The translations under genes were made by a program, and so were the position numbers. A stretch of DNA of 38,873 nt, taken from the NCBI GenBank assembly GCA_029287535.1, contig JARFQY010000061.1, positions 1 to 38,873 of the forward strand, in the 5' to 3' direction. Origin of the DNA: Filomicrobium sp. (lineage in GTDB: Bacteria; Pseudomonadota; Alphaproteobacteria; Rhizobiales; Hyphomicrobiaceae). The notes beneath the pieces were generated by a model, which did not search any database, was not told where the DNA came from, and saw nothing but the letters and a program-made list of their open reading frames with translations. Below are positions 1-9,365 of this stretch, piece by piece. Every line of letters starts with the position of its first letter. Within the stretch, counting starts at the first letter, position 1.

Positions 1-1097
1 CAAGCCTCCTGAATGAACTCGGGAAAAACGGTCTCATCCAAAACCAGATTCGCCAGCACCACCGACGGCACCTTGACGAGAAAACGCAAGTTCGCCGCCA
101 CCGCGTCCACCTTGTAGCCCACCACCATAGGCGTGCCGGCAAGGGCGAGTTCCAATGTCACCGTCCCCGAAGCCGCCAGCGCCGCACGCGCAAGTTTGAA
201 GGCCTTGAACTTGTCCTCGTCTCCGGAAACCAGATGCGGTTTCAAAGGCCACCCGGCGACGGCCTCCTCAACCAACGACCGCACCGAGCTGACCACGGGA
301 ATGACCACTTCCAGCTCATGCCCACGCTCCCGCAATAACGAGACCGTCTCACCGAAGGGGACCAATAAGCGGCTCACTTCCGAACTTCGGCTTCCCGGCA
401 GCACGACCAGCACCGCTCGGCCTGGTTGGAGCCCCAGCCGCCGCCCGAGTTCCTCCGCCTCAAGTCCCTCAAGCCAGTCCAATCTCTCGATCAGAGGATG
501 ACCGACATAGGTCGTCGCAGGCCCGCCAAGACGGGCATGCGCGGCTGGCTCAAAGGGCAGCAATGCCAAAAGATGATCAACGTACCGGCGCATCTTGCGC
601 GCCCGGCCTGGCCGCCAGGCCCACACCGTAGGACTGACATAGTCGATGATGGGAATATCCGGACGCCGCTGCCGGATCCGCTTTGCTATCGGATGGGTGA
701 ATTCGGGACTGTCGATGATGATGACCGCATCCGGCTCGGCACTCACCGCCGCATCCACCGTCTGATAAATCCGTTTCACAATTCGCGGCAGACGCGGAAT
801 GATCGACATCGGCCCCATCACGGCTACGTCTTCGAGCGGAAACTGTGACACGAGACCTTGTCGTGCCATGTTCTCCCCGCCTACTCCGAGGTAGCGGACC
901 CTGCCTGTCAGGCGCTGATTGAGAACTTCCATCAGCTTGCCGCCCAGCGCATCACCCGAGTGCTCGCCCGCAACAACGAACAAACGGTAACCAGCCCGCG
1001 CACCATCCACGACAACGCTTTCGCGCGTTTCCGGCGATCCCGTGCCGCCAGAACCACCCCTCATTTTGTCATTATCCTCTTGTTCGCCCATGCTCAT
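1..1097 (-). CDS. lpxB: Lipid-A-disaccharide synthase LpxB (3' end cut by window edge)
   Basis: LpxB condenses UDP-2,3-diacylglucosamine with lipid X to make the lipid A disaccharide at the inner membrane. The frame is open from the ATG at 1097 to the window edge, about 365 codons, so the C-terminal end is missing. Visible family marks are the N-terminal nucleotide-binding motif GEHSGDALGG (usually GEASGD), the motif SPTVWAWRPGR, and a later YVGHPL motif. The gene starts 7 bases after the lpxI stop, and GAGG overlapping that stop lies 5 bases before the ATG, so translational coupling is likely. A second ATG two codons in (1091) is possible. It is the last visible gene of the lipid A cluster. 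Confidence 0.95.
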   Translation of the reverse strand, partial: MSMGEQEDNDKMRGGSGGTGSPETRESVVVDGARAGYRLFVVAGEHSGDALGGKLMEVLNQRLTGRVRYLGVGGENMARQGLVSQFPLEDVAVMGPMSIIPRLPRIVKRIYQTVDAAVSAEPDAVIIIDSPEFTHPIAKRIRQRRPDIPIIDYVSPTVWAWRPGRARKMRRYVDHLLALLPFEPAAHARLGGPATTYVGHPLIERLDWLEGLEAEELGRRLGLQPGRAVLVVLPGSRSSEVSRLLVPFGETVSLLRERGHELEVVIPVVSSVRSLVEEAVAGWPLKPHLVSGDEDKFKAFKLARAALAASGTVTLELALAGTPMVVGYKVDAVAANLRFLVKVPSVVLANLVLDETVFPEFIQEA

Positions 1098-1104
1098 ACA
1101 GGCC

Positions 1105-2415
1105 TCAGGACCTTTCTCGCTCCAGCGCTATGACAAACAGCTTGCGGCGGTCAGCCTCTGCGACAACCTCGGAGCCGACGCTAGCCGTAAACTTATGCAG
1201 CACCACACCAACACCCGCCAGCCCCGCCTCAGCGGCCGCCGCGATGACTTCCACATCGAGTTCACGGCCTGCCGGCACAACAGCAACGCCCTTCCGCCGG
1301 GCGAAGACTCCACCTCCCCATTGGCGCAGATCAGCGGCCCGCCGCAGTGTCTGCAAAACTCCTTCACCAGCTTCGACAGCGAGAACATGCCTTGCTGAAA
1401 CGACCGCGACGCGACCGCCAGCGAAACTCTCCATCGCCTCGATCACCCGTGCGCCCTTGACCGCATCCGCCTTATCAAGATCGCGCGGATGACAACGTCC
1501 AAGGTGGCGGATCGAAAATTCTGATGCGGACGGCTGGTCCTTGCCCGTCTGTGAATCCCACTGCTCGCTATCGACACCCACGACTGAAACGCGATGCGCC
1601 CGTGCCAACTCCTGTAGTCTAGACCGTTCAACGGCAAGCACACGTCCCGCACCAACAGCGATCCCGCTCAGATCACCACCAGCGATCTTTCGCACCGTCT
1701 CCGGCCCGATGGCCGGCATATCAACGCGCAGTTCCTGGCCCGGTTTCGGCGCCTTGACCAAAACGCCCTGCCCGACGTCCTGGCGATCCCGCATGCGCTC
1801 ATGGCGCAATGCAATCAAGCGATCAAGCATGCGGTCAGTGCCCTCGGCACCCTCAATAGCCTCGACGCTGCCGTCGGTGACAACGACGGCCTGCCCGACA
1901 TCGAACGGCGCCAGAGCGCGAAGAACCTCGAAGCCGATACGAACAGAGTCAAGATCAACGTCCTGGTCGTCCGGCCCCGCAAACCGGCCGGCACCAACAA
2001 GCAACTCCGGAGCAAGCTGGTTCACTCCAACAACCTCCAGCCCAAACGTTTCAAAGTATGCGATCACGCCCCGCAGGATGGCGTCGTCCCCGCCGATCCG
2101 CAAAAGCCTGAGAACAGTTGGCAGCGCGCGAAAGAAACCAAGGTCGGGCCTGATGGTCGAAAGGTCGGGACGACGGACACTGCCTGCAATGGCCACCTGA
2201 CGGCAGCCGGCATTCTTAAACGAGGAGATTATTTTGCCGATCTGTCCCCAGTTGACCCAGGTGGTATCTGGCCCTGATAGCGCCTCGCTCGCTTCTCCCT
2301 CGATGGCAACGATGTGGACCGAAGCACCGCGCTGTCGCAAGCTTTGCGCAAGCTCCATCGGCAGGCTTCGGCCACCCGCCAGGATCCCAATTCGCCTGGG
2401 CGAGGCTCTGCGCAT
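1105..2415 (-). CDS. lpxI: UDP-2,3-diacylglucosamine diphosphatase LpxI with a duplicated C-terminal domain
   Basis: LpxI hydrolyses UDP-2,3-diacylglucosamine to lipid X and UMP, replacing LpxH in alphaproteobacteria. The start ATG at 2415 lies 10 bases after the lpxA stop, and the protein begins MRRASPRRIGILAGG. Residues 1-282 form a complete LpxI (DUF1009) protein, with the conserved stretch RVDMPAIGPET around residues 230-240; D232 is probably the catalytic Asp known from Caulobacter LpxI. LpxI is normally about 270-290 residues, but this one has 436. Residues about 312-432 resemble the protein's own C-terminal half: VAVVSARHVLAVEAGEG matches AVVVTDGSVEAIEGAEG, and GRELDVEV matches GQELRVDM. 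The second copy lacks the GPET motif and has Glu where D232 would be, so it is probably non-catalytic. The frame is continuous, so no frameshift is needed. Confidence 0.92.
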   Translation of the reverse strand: MRRASPRRIGILAGGRSLPMELAQSLRQRGASVHIVAIEGEASEALSGPDTTWVNWGQIGKIISSFKNAGCRQVAIAGSVRRPDLSTIRPDLGFFRALPTVLRLLRIGGDDAILRGVIAYFETFGLEVVGVNQLAPELLVGAGRFAGPDDQDVDLDSVRIGFEVLRALAPFDVGQAVVVTDGSVEAIEGAEGTDRMLDRLIALRHERMRDRQDVGQGVLVKAPKPGQELRVDMPAIGPETVRKIAGGDLSGIAVGAGRVLAVERSRLQELARAHRVSVVGVDSEQWDSQTGKDQPSASEFSIRHLGRCHPRDLDKADAVKGARVIEAMESFAGGRVAVVSARHVLAVEAGEGVLQTLRRAADLRQWGGGVFARRKGVAVVPAGRELDVEVIAAAAEAGLAGVGVVLHKFTASVGSEVVAEADRRKLFVIALERERS

Positions 2416-2425
2416 TAAAGGTATC

Positions 2426-3235
2426 TCACTCGGAACCGGTCTGCCCGCGCGGAGTACACAACGAGCGTCTACCGCCCTCGCGGATGAAGCCGATGATCTC
2501 TTGAACGGTTTCGTGCTCGTTGAATTCGCCGGCCACATCTTCCATGCGTTCGGCCAGCGTTCCCTCGGCAGCGAACAAAAGCCGGTACGCCCGGCGCAGA
2601 TCATGGATCTCGTCGCGCGAGAAACCACGTCTTTGCAGACCGATGATATTCAGGCCTGAAAGATAGGCCCTGTTCCCAAGAGCCATACCGTAAGGAATGA
2701 GATCGTTCTCTAGTCCGGACATACCGCCCACGAAAGCGTGCGGACCGATGCGGGCAAATTGGATGACCGCAGCCCCGCCGCCGATGATAACGAAATTCCC
2801 GATATCGCAATGCCCCGCCAGCATGACATTATTGGAGAAGACGACCCCACTGCCGACCCGGCAATCATGGCCGACGTGGGAATTCGCCAGGAATGCGCAC
2901 TGATCACCAATCTTTGTGATCATCCCGCCGCCCTCTGTGCCCGGGTTCATCGTTACGCCTTCCCGGATCAGGCAATCCTCACCAATCTCCAGGCTCGAAG
3001 CCTCACCTTTATACTTGAGGTCTTGCGGCTGATGGCCAAGCGAAGCGAATGGAAAGACCTTGGTGCGTGCGCCTACCGTCGTGCGGCCGGCGACCACGAC
3101 GTGGCTGATGAGCTCGACGCCGGCGCCCAACACGACGTTGGCCCCGACATGACAAAAGGGCCCGATCTTGACTCCGTCCGCAAGCTGGGCCCCGTCCTCG
3201 ACAATCGCAGAGGCGTGGATCTGTTGATCAGCCAT
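2426..3235 (-). CDS. lpxA: Acyl-[ACP]-UDP-N-acetylglucosamine O-acyltransferase LpxA
   Basis: LpxA carries out the first step of lipid A synthesis, moving a 3-hydroxyacyl chain from ACP to the 3-OH of UDP-GlcNAc in the cytoplasm. The 269-residue protein shows the left-handed beta-helix pattern of hexapeptide repeats throughout its N-terminal two thirds, followed by the helical C-terminal domain. The segment [11 protein letters not shown] contains the histidine expected as the general base. The ATG at 3235 ([15 protein letters not shown]) is preferred over an upstream in-frame TTG at 3247. The start overlaps the end of fabZ by 8 bases, as expected for a coupled lpxD-fabZ-lpxA-lpxI-lpxB operon. 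Confidence 0.96.
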   Translation of the reverse strand: MADQQIHASAIVEDGAQLADGVKIGPFCHVGANVVLGAGVELISHVVVAGRTTVGARTKVFPFASLGHQPQDLKYKGEASSLEIGEDCLIREGVTMNPGTEGGGMITKIGDQCAFLANSHVGHDCRVGSGVVFSNNVMLAGHCDIGNFVIIGGGAAVIQFARIGPHAFVGGMSGLENDLIPYGMALGNRAYLSGLNIIGLQRRGFSRDEIHDLRRAYRLLFAAEGTLAERMEDVAGEFNEHETVQEIIGFIREGGRRSLCTPRGQTGSE

Positions 3236-3728
3236 TACCACTCGCAAATGCGCGCGCTTCCGCCGTGTCAGCCAGCATAGCGCTGATTTCCGCTTCGGCC
3301 GCCACTTGGCCGTTCACCTTGGCCTCTCCATAGAACTTCCAAACCCGGCCACGGTTCCGAATCTTGCTCACATGATAATGAATCACATCACCAGGTACGA
3401 CAGGCCGACGGAACTTTGCCTTATCGATCCCCATGAAATATACGAGCTCAGCGACGTAGTCTTCGCCCAGACTGTGGACGCACAGCGCCCCTGCGGTCTG
3501 CGCCAATCCTTCGATGATGAGCACACCTGGCATCACAGGAAATTGCGGGAAGTGGCCCTGAAAAAACGGCTCGTTGATGGTCACGTTCTTAAGACCGACG
3601 GCACTGGTGTCTCCGTCCATATCATAGATGCCATCCACGAGCAGAAACGGGTACCGATGCGGCAGCAGCTTCATCACCTGCATGATGTCGGCTGTACCAA
3701 GATCGGATTTGCTACTCACGTCGTCCAT
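3228..3728 (-). CDS. fabZ: 3-hydroxyacyl-[ACP] dehydratase FabZ
   Basis: FabZ dehydrates (3R)-hydroxyacyl-ACP in fatty acid elongation and so competes with LpxA and LpxD for the same substrate pool, which explains its place in the lipid A operon. The 166-residue protein has the single hot-dog fold motifs [12 protein letters not shown] near residue 21 and [20 protein letters not shown] near residue 58, with H59 and E73 as the catalytic pair. The ATG at 3728 has GGAG about 11 bases upstream. It lies 91 bases after lpxD and overlaps lpxA. Confidence 0.97.
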   Translation of the reverse strand: MDDVSSKSDLGTADIMQVMKLLPHRYPFLLVDGIYDMDGDTSAVGLKNVTINEPFFQGHFPQFPVMPGVLIIEGLAQTAGALCVHSLGEDYVAELVYFMGIDKAKFRRPVVPGDVIHYHVSKIRNRGRVWKFYGEAKVNGQVAAEAEISAMLADTAEARAFASGNG

Positions 3729-3819
3729 GTTCTTCTTGTCTCCAAATTCGATGGTGCGCCGGGCTAACCCACATTAAGGGCAAATGCTGTTCCACAGGTA
3801 ACCTGTTGTTCCAGCATTC

Positions 3820-4863
3820 CTAACCTTTGTCGCCACCACCCTTCGCCAACCTCGTCAGTAGCGCGAGCTCTCGGCCCCATTGTTTCAGCGGCCGCGCTGG
3901 CGTCCCACCAACACGCGCCCCCGCCGGCACATCCTCTTTCGGGTGGGAAGCACCCGCGATCTGCGCACCGGTCCCAACCCGAATATGGCCAACTGTACCC
4001 GATTGCCCCCCCATCACAACGAAATCGCCAAGTTCAGTCGAACCGGAAATGCCGGTCTGGGAAACGATGACGCAATGCCGGCCAATCACCACGTTGTGCC
4101 CAATCTGAACCAAATTATCAATTTTAGTCCCTTCACCAACGATCGTATCGTTAAGGGCACCGCGGTCGATGGTGCTGTTAGCACCAATCTCAACGTCGTT
4201 CTGAATGACCACCCGGCCGATTTGCGGCACCTTGAGGTGGCCTTGCTGATCCATCGCGAAACCAAAGCCATCCTGCCCCAGGCGCACGCCCGCATGGATG
4301 ATTACTCGGTCTCCGATAAGCGTATGCTGAATTGTCGCTTGTGCACCAATGTAGGTGCCGCGCCCAATACAGACCCGTTTTCCCACCACTGCACCGGCCG
4401 CTATTCGGCTGCCCGAGCCAATCTTGGCTTCAGCGCAAATGATGGCACCGGCCTCAACCACCACACCGTCTTCCAACTCGGCATCTGGATGCACCCCGAC
4501 CGCCCCATCGGCGTCGGCAACGCTGGGCCACATGGCCGACGGGTAGAATTTGGCAAGAGCTCTTGCGAAACCCCGATAGGGCTTGGGCGTCATTAGCGGA
4601 ACGGTACCCTTGGGTACCCGATCAGCAAATACGGGCAGCACCAGACATGCCCCCGCCTTCGTCTCTGCCAGCTGGCCTAAGTACTTGCGATTATCAAGGA
4701 ATGTCAGATCATCCGGTCCAGCATCCGAAAGCGGACGCACATCCGCCAGCTTCCGAGTGCCGCACTCAGCCGCAGCGGACTCCGGAAGCTCCGAACCCGT
4801 CACATCGGCAACCTCACTTACCGAAAATGGTCCGGCACGTTCATAAAAACCCGGATGCTCCAT
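3820..4863 (-). CDS. lpxD: UDP-3-O-acylglucosamine N-acyltransferase LpxD
   Basis: LpxD adds the N-linked hydroxyacyl chain to UDP-3-O-acylglucosamine, the third step of lipid A synthesis. The N-terminal roughly 110 residues form the uridine-binding domain (LADVRPLSDAGPDDLTFLDN). They are followed by a long hexapeptide beta-helix containing IDNLVQIGHNVVIG, whose histidine is the expected catalytic base. The ATG at 4863 (MEHPGFYERAG) has GGAG 11 bases upstream, the same spacing as fabZ and bamA, and is preferred to a GTG at 4905. The protein is 347 residues, normal for the family. It sits 288 bases downstream of bamA with a hairpin between, so it may have its own promoter. Confidence 0.96.
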   Translation of the reverse strand: MEHPGFYERAGPFSVSEVADVTGSELPESAAAECGTRKLADVRPLSDAGPDDLTFLDNRKYLGQLAETKAGACLVLPVFADRVPKGTVPLMTPKPYRGFARALAKFYPSAMWPSVADADGAVGVHPDAELEDGVVVEAGAIICAEAKIGSGSRIAAGAVVGKRVCIGRGTYIGAQATIQHTLIGDRVIIHAGVRLGQDGFGFAMDQQGHLKVPQIGRVVIQNDVEIGANSTIDRGALNDTIVGEGTKIDNLVQIGHNVVIGRHCVIVSQTGISGSTELGDFVVMGGQSGTVGHIRVGTGAQIAGASHPKEDVPAGARVGGTPARPLKQWGRELALLTRLAKGGGDKG

Positions 4864-5104
4864 ATCGAGGGACGCTCCAATTGCTTCCCGGCAAACCGCT
4901 AGCACAGACGGTTACGGCAGTGCCCTGTCGTTGCCGTGCAACTCAAAATTGGCAAGTCAAGATCACTAGCAGATGACGGCTGCTGTTCAAACACGAGCGC
5001 AAATATAGAGCGTCACATCCGCCCCTACGAGCCCCTGGCCTGTGAATCACCAACCAATCCTGGGCAGGAGCGTCCAATCGCTTCAAATAAAACGTCGATG
5101 TCGG

Positions 5105-5143
5105 AGAAAAACGGAATTGGGGCCGGCGTGTCTCAGCCGGCCC
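5105..5143 (-). terminator. Possible intrinsic terminator after bamA
   Basis: An 8-bp perfect inverted repeat, GGGCCGGC at 5120-5127 and GCCGGCCC at 5136-5143, has an 8-base loop and lies 8 bases beyond the bamA stop. Reading on the minus strand, a run of five T follows at 5111-5107. That run is about 8 bases from the stem, farther than ideal, so the element may act as an attenuator or an RNA-stabilising hairpin rather than a full stop. Confidence 0.4.
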
Positions 5144-5151
5144 TCTCAACC

Positions 5152-7551
5152 TTAGAATTTGGTGGAGGCACCAAAGCGGAAGAACTGTTCGTCGTCGTAG
5201 TCTTCCTTCGTCAGCGCCTGCGCAAAATCGACACGCAGCGGGCCGACCGGAGAATTCCAAAGGATACTGCCACCGACCGATGACCGAACAGTCGAATCAT
5301 CCAAAAGGTCAACAGGGTCAACGACTTCCTTAGCCCGTCCGGAAGCGTTGAACAGCGAACCAGCATCGGCGAACACAGCCGCGCCCATCCCTAATTCATC
5401 CGGAACGAATGGGATCGGGAACCGCAATTCAGTCGTCGCTGCCCAGAACGTCTGACCACCGAGCGCATCGCCAGTTCTCGCATCCCGTGGACCAAAACCC
5501 GACCGGTCGAAACCACGAATTGTTTCACCGCCGCGGAAGAACAAATCTAGCAGACGGACGTCATCACCACCCCAGCCTTCGATATGGCCACCGATCACAC
5601 GACCGACCAGCACGACCTTGTCAGCGACAGGATAATAGCCGCGCGCTTCACCCTGAAGCCGCACATAGTTCACATCGCCACCGACACCTGCAAAGTCCGA
5701 AGTCAACTGCAAGAAGTAGCCACTCGACGGGTTCCGCGGAATATTCCGGCGGTCGTACGTCAAGGAACCACCAAGCGCGGACGTCCAGTAAGACGAGTCC
5801 TGACAGTCAGGTGAACGGAGTGGAACGCCACGGCTATTGCGCGGGTTAATATTGGCATCGCCGCAGGCATCACGAATAGCCAGCGACGCGTTGTCATCGA
5901 CATCAAACAGTTCATCCCGAGACAGCGTATAGCGCGTCTGAGCCCAGAGATTCTCGGCCAGCGGGAAGCCGAGCCGCAACGAACCGCCCGATCTACGGCT
6001 ACGGAAGCCTGAGGTGTCGCGCTGATCCAGCTCCTTATGGAACAGGTCGAAACCTGCCGCCAGGTTGCGGTCTAGGAAGCGCGGCTCCGTGAAGCTCAAG
6101 TCAATCTGGGCGCGCTCGAACGAACCGCCAAGCCGCAGCCGAACGAATTGACCGTTCCCGAGCAAGTTGCGCTCTGTCAGAGAGATATCACCGATGACGC
6201 CCTCACTCGTCGAGTAGCCGGCGCCGAACGACAATTCACCCGTCGACTGCTCAACCAGCGCCACGTCGAGAACGACACGGTCTTGCGCCGACCCCGGGCG
6301 CTTTTTGATTGAAACAGACTTGAAGAAACCAAGCGCTTTCAGACGCTTCTCCGCACGGTCCACAAGCAGTGGGTTGAAGGCATCGCCTTCCGCCAGACGG
6401 AACTCGCGGCGGATAACGTAGTCCTTGGTGCGCTCGTTGCCGAAGATGTTGATTCGCTCGATGTAGATCCGCGGACCTTCGTCCACGACATAGTTGATCG
6501 AAATCGTGCGGCTGTAGAAGTCAGGCGCCGCGCGCGGCCGCACCCGGGCAAAGGCAAAGCCCTGCTCGGCCACCGACAGCGTCAGCCTTTCAACGGTTTT
6601 GTCGATCCGGGACGCGTCGTAGACGGCTCCCGTGTTGGTCAGCAGTTCTCCGCGCAAGGACTCACCGTCGAGCTCTGCAAGCGCACTCTCGATGGTCATC
6701 GGCCCGAAGTGATAGAGTTCACCTTCCTCGATCGTGAAGGTAATGAAGAAGCCCGAGCCGTCACGATCGAGCTCTGCGTTCGCGCTGATCACGCGCGCAT
6801 CCGCATAACCATTCTTGAGATAGAATTGGCGCAGCAGTTCCCGGTCCAGGTTCATCCGGTCGGGATCGTAAACGCTTGTTCCCTTGAGGAAGTCGAACCA
6901 GCCGGCCTGCGTCGTTGTCACGATGTCGCGCAGCTGCGAGTCCGTAAAGGCCCGGTTGCCAATGAAGTTGACGCCCTTGACCTTTGTCGCCGTGCCCTCG
7001 GTGATTTCGAACACCAAGTTCACGCGGTTCTGTTCAAGCTCGATGATTTTCGGCTCGACCAAGGCAGCAAACCGCCCTTGCCGGCGGTAGACGTCGAGAA
7101 TTCTCTGAACATCGGCCTGCACGCGGGATCTGGTGAAGATCGAACGCGGCTTAAGCTGAACCTCAGCTGCCAGCGTATCGGTATCCACCTCGTAATTGCC
7201 CTCGAAGGCGATTTGGTTGATGACCGGGTTCTCCTCGACGTAAACCGTCACGACCGATCCTTGAAGGTCGATCCGCACGTCGGAGAACAAACCGGTGGCA
7301 AACAGCGCTCTCAGCGAGTCATCCGCCAAGCCCGGGTCATAAACGTCACCCACCGTGAATTGGAGATAGGTCCGCACCGTCTCAGGCTCGACACGCCGAT
7401 TTCCTTCGACCCTGATTTCGCGGACAACCGATTGCGCGTACGCGGGCGAAGACATCGAGACAGCGTCGATTGCGACGCTGCCGAGGCCGGCACCCAAGAT
7501 CACCAGAGCGGCCTGCAGCCCCCCCAAGAAACTGATCCGAAGCTTCCACAT
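5152..7551 (-). CDS. bamA: Outer membrane protein assembly factor BamA
   Basis: BamA is the central Omp85 barrel that folds and inserts outer membrane proteins. The 799-residue protein begins with a signal peptide ending near SSPAYAQS (about residue 40). Five POTRA domains follow to about residue 420, starting VREIRVEGNRRVEPETV, and then the barrel domain. In the barrel, the lid-loop motif region FFRGGETIRGFDRSGFGPRD is clear, and the last residue is a C-terminal aromatic (GASTKF). The start ATG at 7551 has GAGGG about 11 bases upstream. It lies 213 bases after rseP, in the usual envelope-assembly order. Confidence 0.97.
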   Translation of the reverse strand: MWKLRISFLGGLQAALVILGAGLGSVAIDAVSMSSPAYAQSVVREIRVEGNRRVEPETVRTYLQFTVGDVYDPGLADDSLRALFATGLFSDVRIDLQGSVVTVYVEENPVINQIAFEGNYEVDTDTLAAEVQLKPRSIFTRSRVQADVQRILDVYRRQGRFAALVEPKIIELEQNRVNLVFEITEGTATKVKGVNFIGNRAFTDSQLRDIVTTTQAGWFDFLKGTSVYDPDRMNLDRELLRQFYLKNGYADARVISANAELDRDGSGFFITFTIEEGELYHFGPMTIESALAELDGESLRGELLTNTGAVYDASRIDKTVERLTLSVAEQGFAFARVRPRAAPDFYSRTISINYVVDEGPRIYIERINIFGNERTKDYVIRREFRLAEGDAFNPLLVDRAEKRLKALGFFKSVSIKKRPGSAQDRVVLDVALVEQSTGELSFGAGYSTSEGVIGDISLTERNLLGNGQFVRLRLGGSFERAQIDLSFTEPRFLDRNLAAGFDLFHKELDQRDTSGFRSRRSGGSLRLGFPLAENLWAQTRYTLSRDELFDVDDNASLAIRDACGDANINPRNSRGVPLRSPDCQDSSYWTSALGGSLTYDRRNIPRNPSSGYFLQLTSDFAGVGGDVNYVRLQGEARGYYPVADKVVLVGRVIGGHIEGWGGDDVRLLDLFFRGGETIRGFDRSGFGPRDARTGDALGGQTFWAATTELRFPIPFVPDELGMGAAVFADAGSLFNASGRAKEVVDPVDLLDDSTVRSSVGGSILWNSPVGPLRVDFAQALTKEDYDDEQFFRFGASTKF

Positions 7552-7764
7552 ACGCGGATCTGCCCTCGCTCTGCCGATCCCCCAAAGTCACACAATAGCC
7601 TTCGGCAAAGGGCAATCGTGTGTCGTTTCTTAATTGAAACCCAGCTGCGCAATCTGATCGTTGGACCAATCAGACCCCTCAGGCAGCCAACGTCTCAACT
7701 GCATTGGTATTAACGATTCAGCAAGCTTTGGGGAAGTGGCAAGAATGCGTCACTGGGCAGGATT

Positions 7765-9198
7765 CTAACCGAGCCACGAGAACCATTGTGCCAGGATTCC
7801 TAGGTCGTTATAGAAACCGAGCATCATCAGCATCAAAATCAGTGCCAAACCCACGCGGAAACTAAATTCCTGAATTTCCTCTTTGACCGGACGACCGGTC
7901 ACGGCCTCGATGGCATAAAAGACCAAATGTCCACCATCGAGGATCGGAATCGGAAACAGGTTGATCAGCCCGATGCTCACTGAAATGAACGCTGTAAACT
8001 GGACCAAATAGGCAAAACCGATCGACGCGAACTTTCCTGCTGCATCAGCAATCCTGATCACGCCACCGATCTGCTCAGCGCTCTGACGGTTTGTGAAGAT
8101 GTCGCCAACATAGGACAGCGTCCCAGTGATGATCGTCCAGGTTTGCTCCGCACCCAGACCCACAGCTTCAATCGGTCCGACATTCACATGCGTCCAATGC
8201 ACCGGCCTTCCGGTGCTAAGCACGCCGATCAGCGGGCGCGGGGTTGGGTCACTTGCCTTCTCGCCCGGCGTCGTCATCTTAGGCGTCACGGTGAGCGGGA
8301 TTTCGCGGCCGTCGCGCAAGACGGTGATATCGAGCTTTTGCCCGTCACTCTGCCCGACAATTTCCTGTAACTGGTTGAAGTCATTGATAGGCTTGCCATT
8401 CATCGAGATCACGCGGTCGCCCGGCTCGAAGCCCGCCACCGCAGCGGGCCCGCCCGTCGTTAGACCTGCCACGATCGGCTCCACGGCATAGCGGATCCCA
8501 ATCGTCGGACGGCGGTGCTTGCCGGCGATATAGTCGTTTCGCTCAATCAGCTCGGGCACCACCTGGAGCGAGATTTGTTTGCCGTCCCGATCGACAACAA
8601 AATCAAGCGTCCGACCAGGGCTAGTCCACACCGTCTGGTCGATCTGCTTGAAGTCGTCAATGGCCCGTCCGCCGATACTCTGCACCAAGTCACCGGCCTT
8701 GAAACCGGCTTCAGCAGCCGGGCTGCCGGGCTGGATGTAGTCGGCGCGCGGAGCAACCAGGTTCTGCCCGGTCCACCAGAAGAAAGCCCCAAAAATCAAA
8801 ATAGCGAAAAGGAAGTTGGCCAAAGGACCGGCCGCAACCACCGCCGCCCGCTGCCAAACCGGTTTGAGCTGGAAAGCGCCTTGACGCTGAACGTCATCCA
8901 TCTGCTCGATCGCCGCCCGGTCTGGTACGCTTGCGGCATTCTCGTCATCGAGGAATTTCACGTATCCGCCAAGGGGTATCCAGGCAAACCGCCAACGGGT
9001 GCCGTGTTTGTCGACAAAGGCCCCGATTTCCTTGCCGAAACCAATGGAGAACGTCGTCACCGTCACGCCGCACCAACGCGCCACCAGGAAGTGGCCCATC
9101 TCGTGAACGAACACCACAATCGTCAGTGCAAACAGAAACCCGGCGATCACCAGCAAAGCAAACGACAGATTGTCGGTGAACTGGGTAATGATTTCCAT
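7765..9198 (-). CDS. rseP: Site-2 intramembrane zinc metalloprotease RseP
   Basis: RseP cleaves membrane-embedded substrates, such as anti-sigma factors and leftover signal peptides, within the inner membrane. The 477-residue protein has the zinc motif HEMGH at residues 32-36 in the first membrane helix. Two tandem PDZ domains follow at roughly 140-225 and 235-315, the second containing GFEPGDRVISMNGKPI. The second active-site motif NLFPIPILDGGH lies near the C-terminus, followed by a final membrane segment. The ATG at 9198 has GGAAG close upstream. It is 167 bases downstream of dxr, in a conserved arrangement. Confidence 0.97.
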   Translation of the reverse strand: MEIITQFTDNLSFALLVIAGFLFALTIVVFVHEMGHFLVARWCGVTVTTFSIGFGKEIGAFVDKHGTRWRFAWIPLGGYVKFLDDENAASVPDRAAIEQMDDVQRQGAFQLKPVWQRAAVVAAGPLANFLFAILIFGAFFWWTGQNLVAPRADYIQPGSPAAEAGFKAGDLVQSIGGRAIDDFKQIDQTVWTSPGRTLDFVVDRDGKQISLQVVPELIERNDYIAGKHRRPTIGIRYAVEPIVAGLTTGGPAAVAGFEPGDRVISMNGKPINDFNQLQEIVGQSDGQKLDITVLRDGREIPLTVTPKMTTPGEKASDPTPRPLIGVLSTGRPVHWTHVNVGPIEAVGLGAEQTWTIITGTLSYVGDIFTNRQSAEQIGGVIRIADAAGKFASIGFAYLVQFTAFISVSIGLINLFPIPILDGGHLVFYAIEAVTGRPVKEEIQEFSFRVGLALILMLMMLGFYNDLGILAQWFSWLG

Positions 9199-9289
9199 TC
9201 GTCTTCCTGTCCTTTGTCGTCTCGACGCGTGCTACGGCGCCGCGCCATGTAGCCTCATTGGATCAAACAGTGGGCTCGACTCATTCTTC

Positions 9290-9303
9290 GGCGAATATTC
9301 GCC
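9290..9303. repeat. 14-bp perfect palindrome between dxr and rseP
   Basis: GGCGAATATTCGCC is a perfect 14-base palindrome in the 167-base gap between dxr and rseP, about 92 bases upstream of the rseP start. It has the symmetry of an operator for a dimeric regulator or of a short hairpin. No function is assigned. Confidence 0.45.
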
Positions 9304-9365
9304 AACGGGCCGCCGTACGGCAACCACAGCAGCAGCAGTTCGCAAGGAAAACTGACCGCGGCCTT

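Noticed and set aside
4943-5260. 105-codon minus-strand frame overlapping the end of bamA, considered as a Skp remnant
   Set aside because: The sequence has no signal peptide or helical chaperone character and overlaps bamA in another frame.
6709-7713. Long plus-strand frame antisense to bamA (334 codons)
   Set aside because: It mirrors the reading of bamA, is rich in His/Arg as antisense frames are, and bamA itself is certain.
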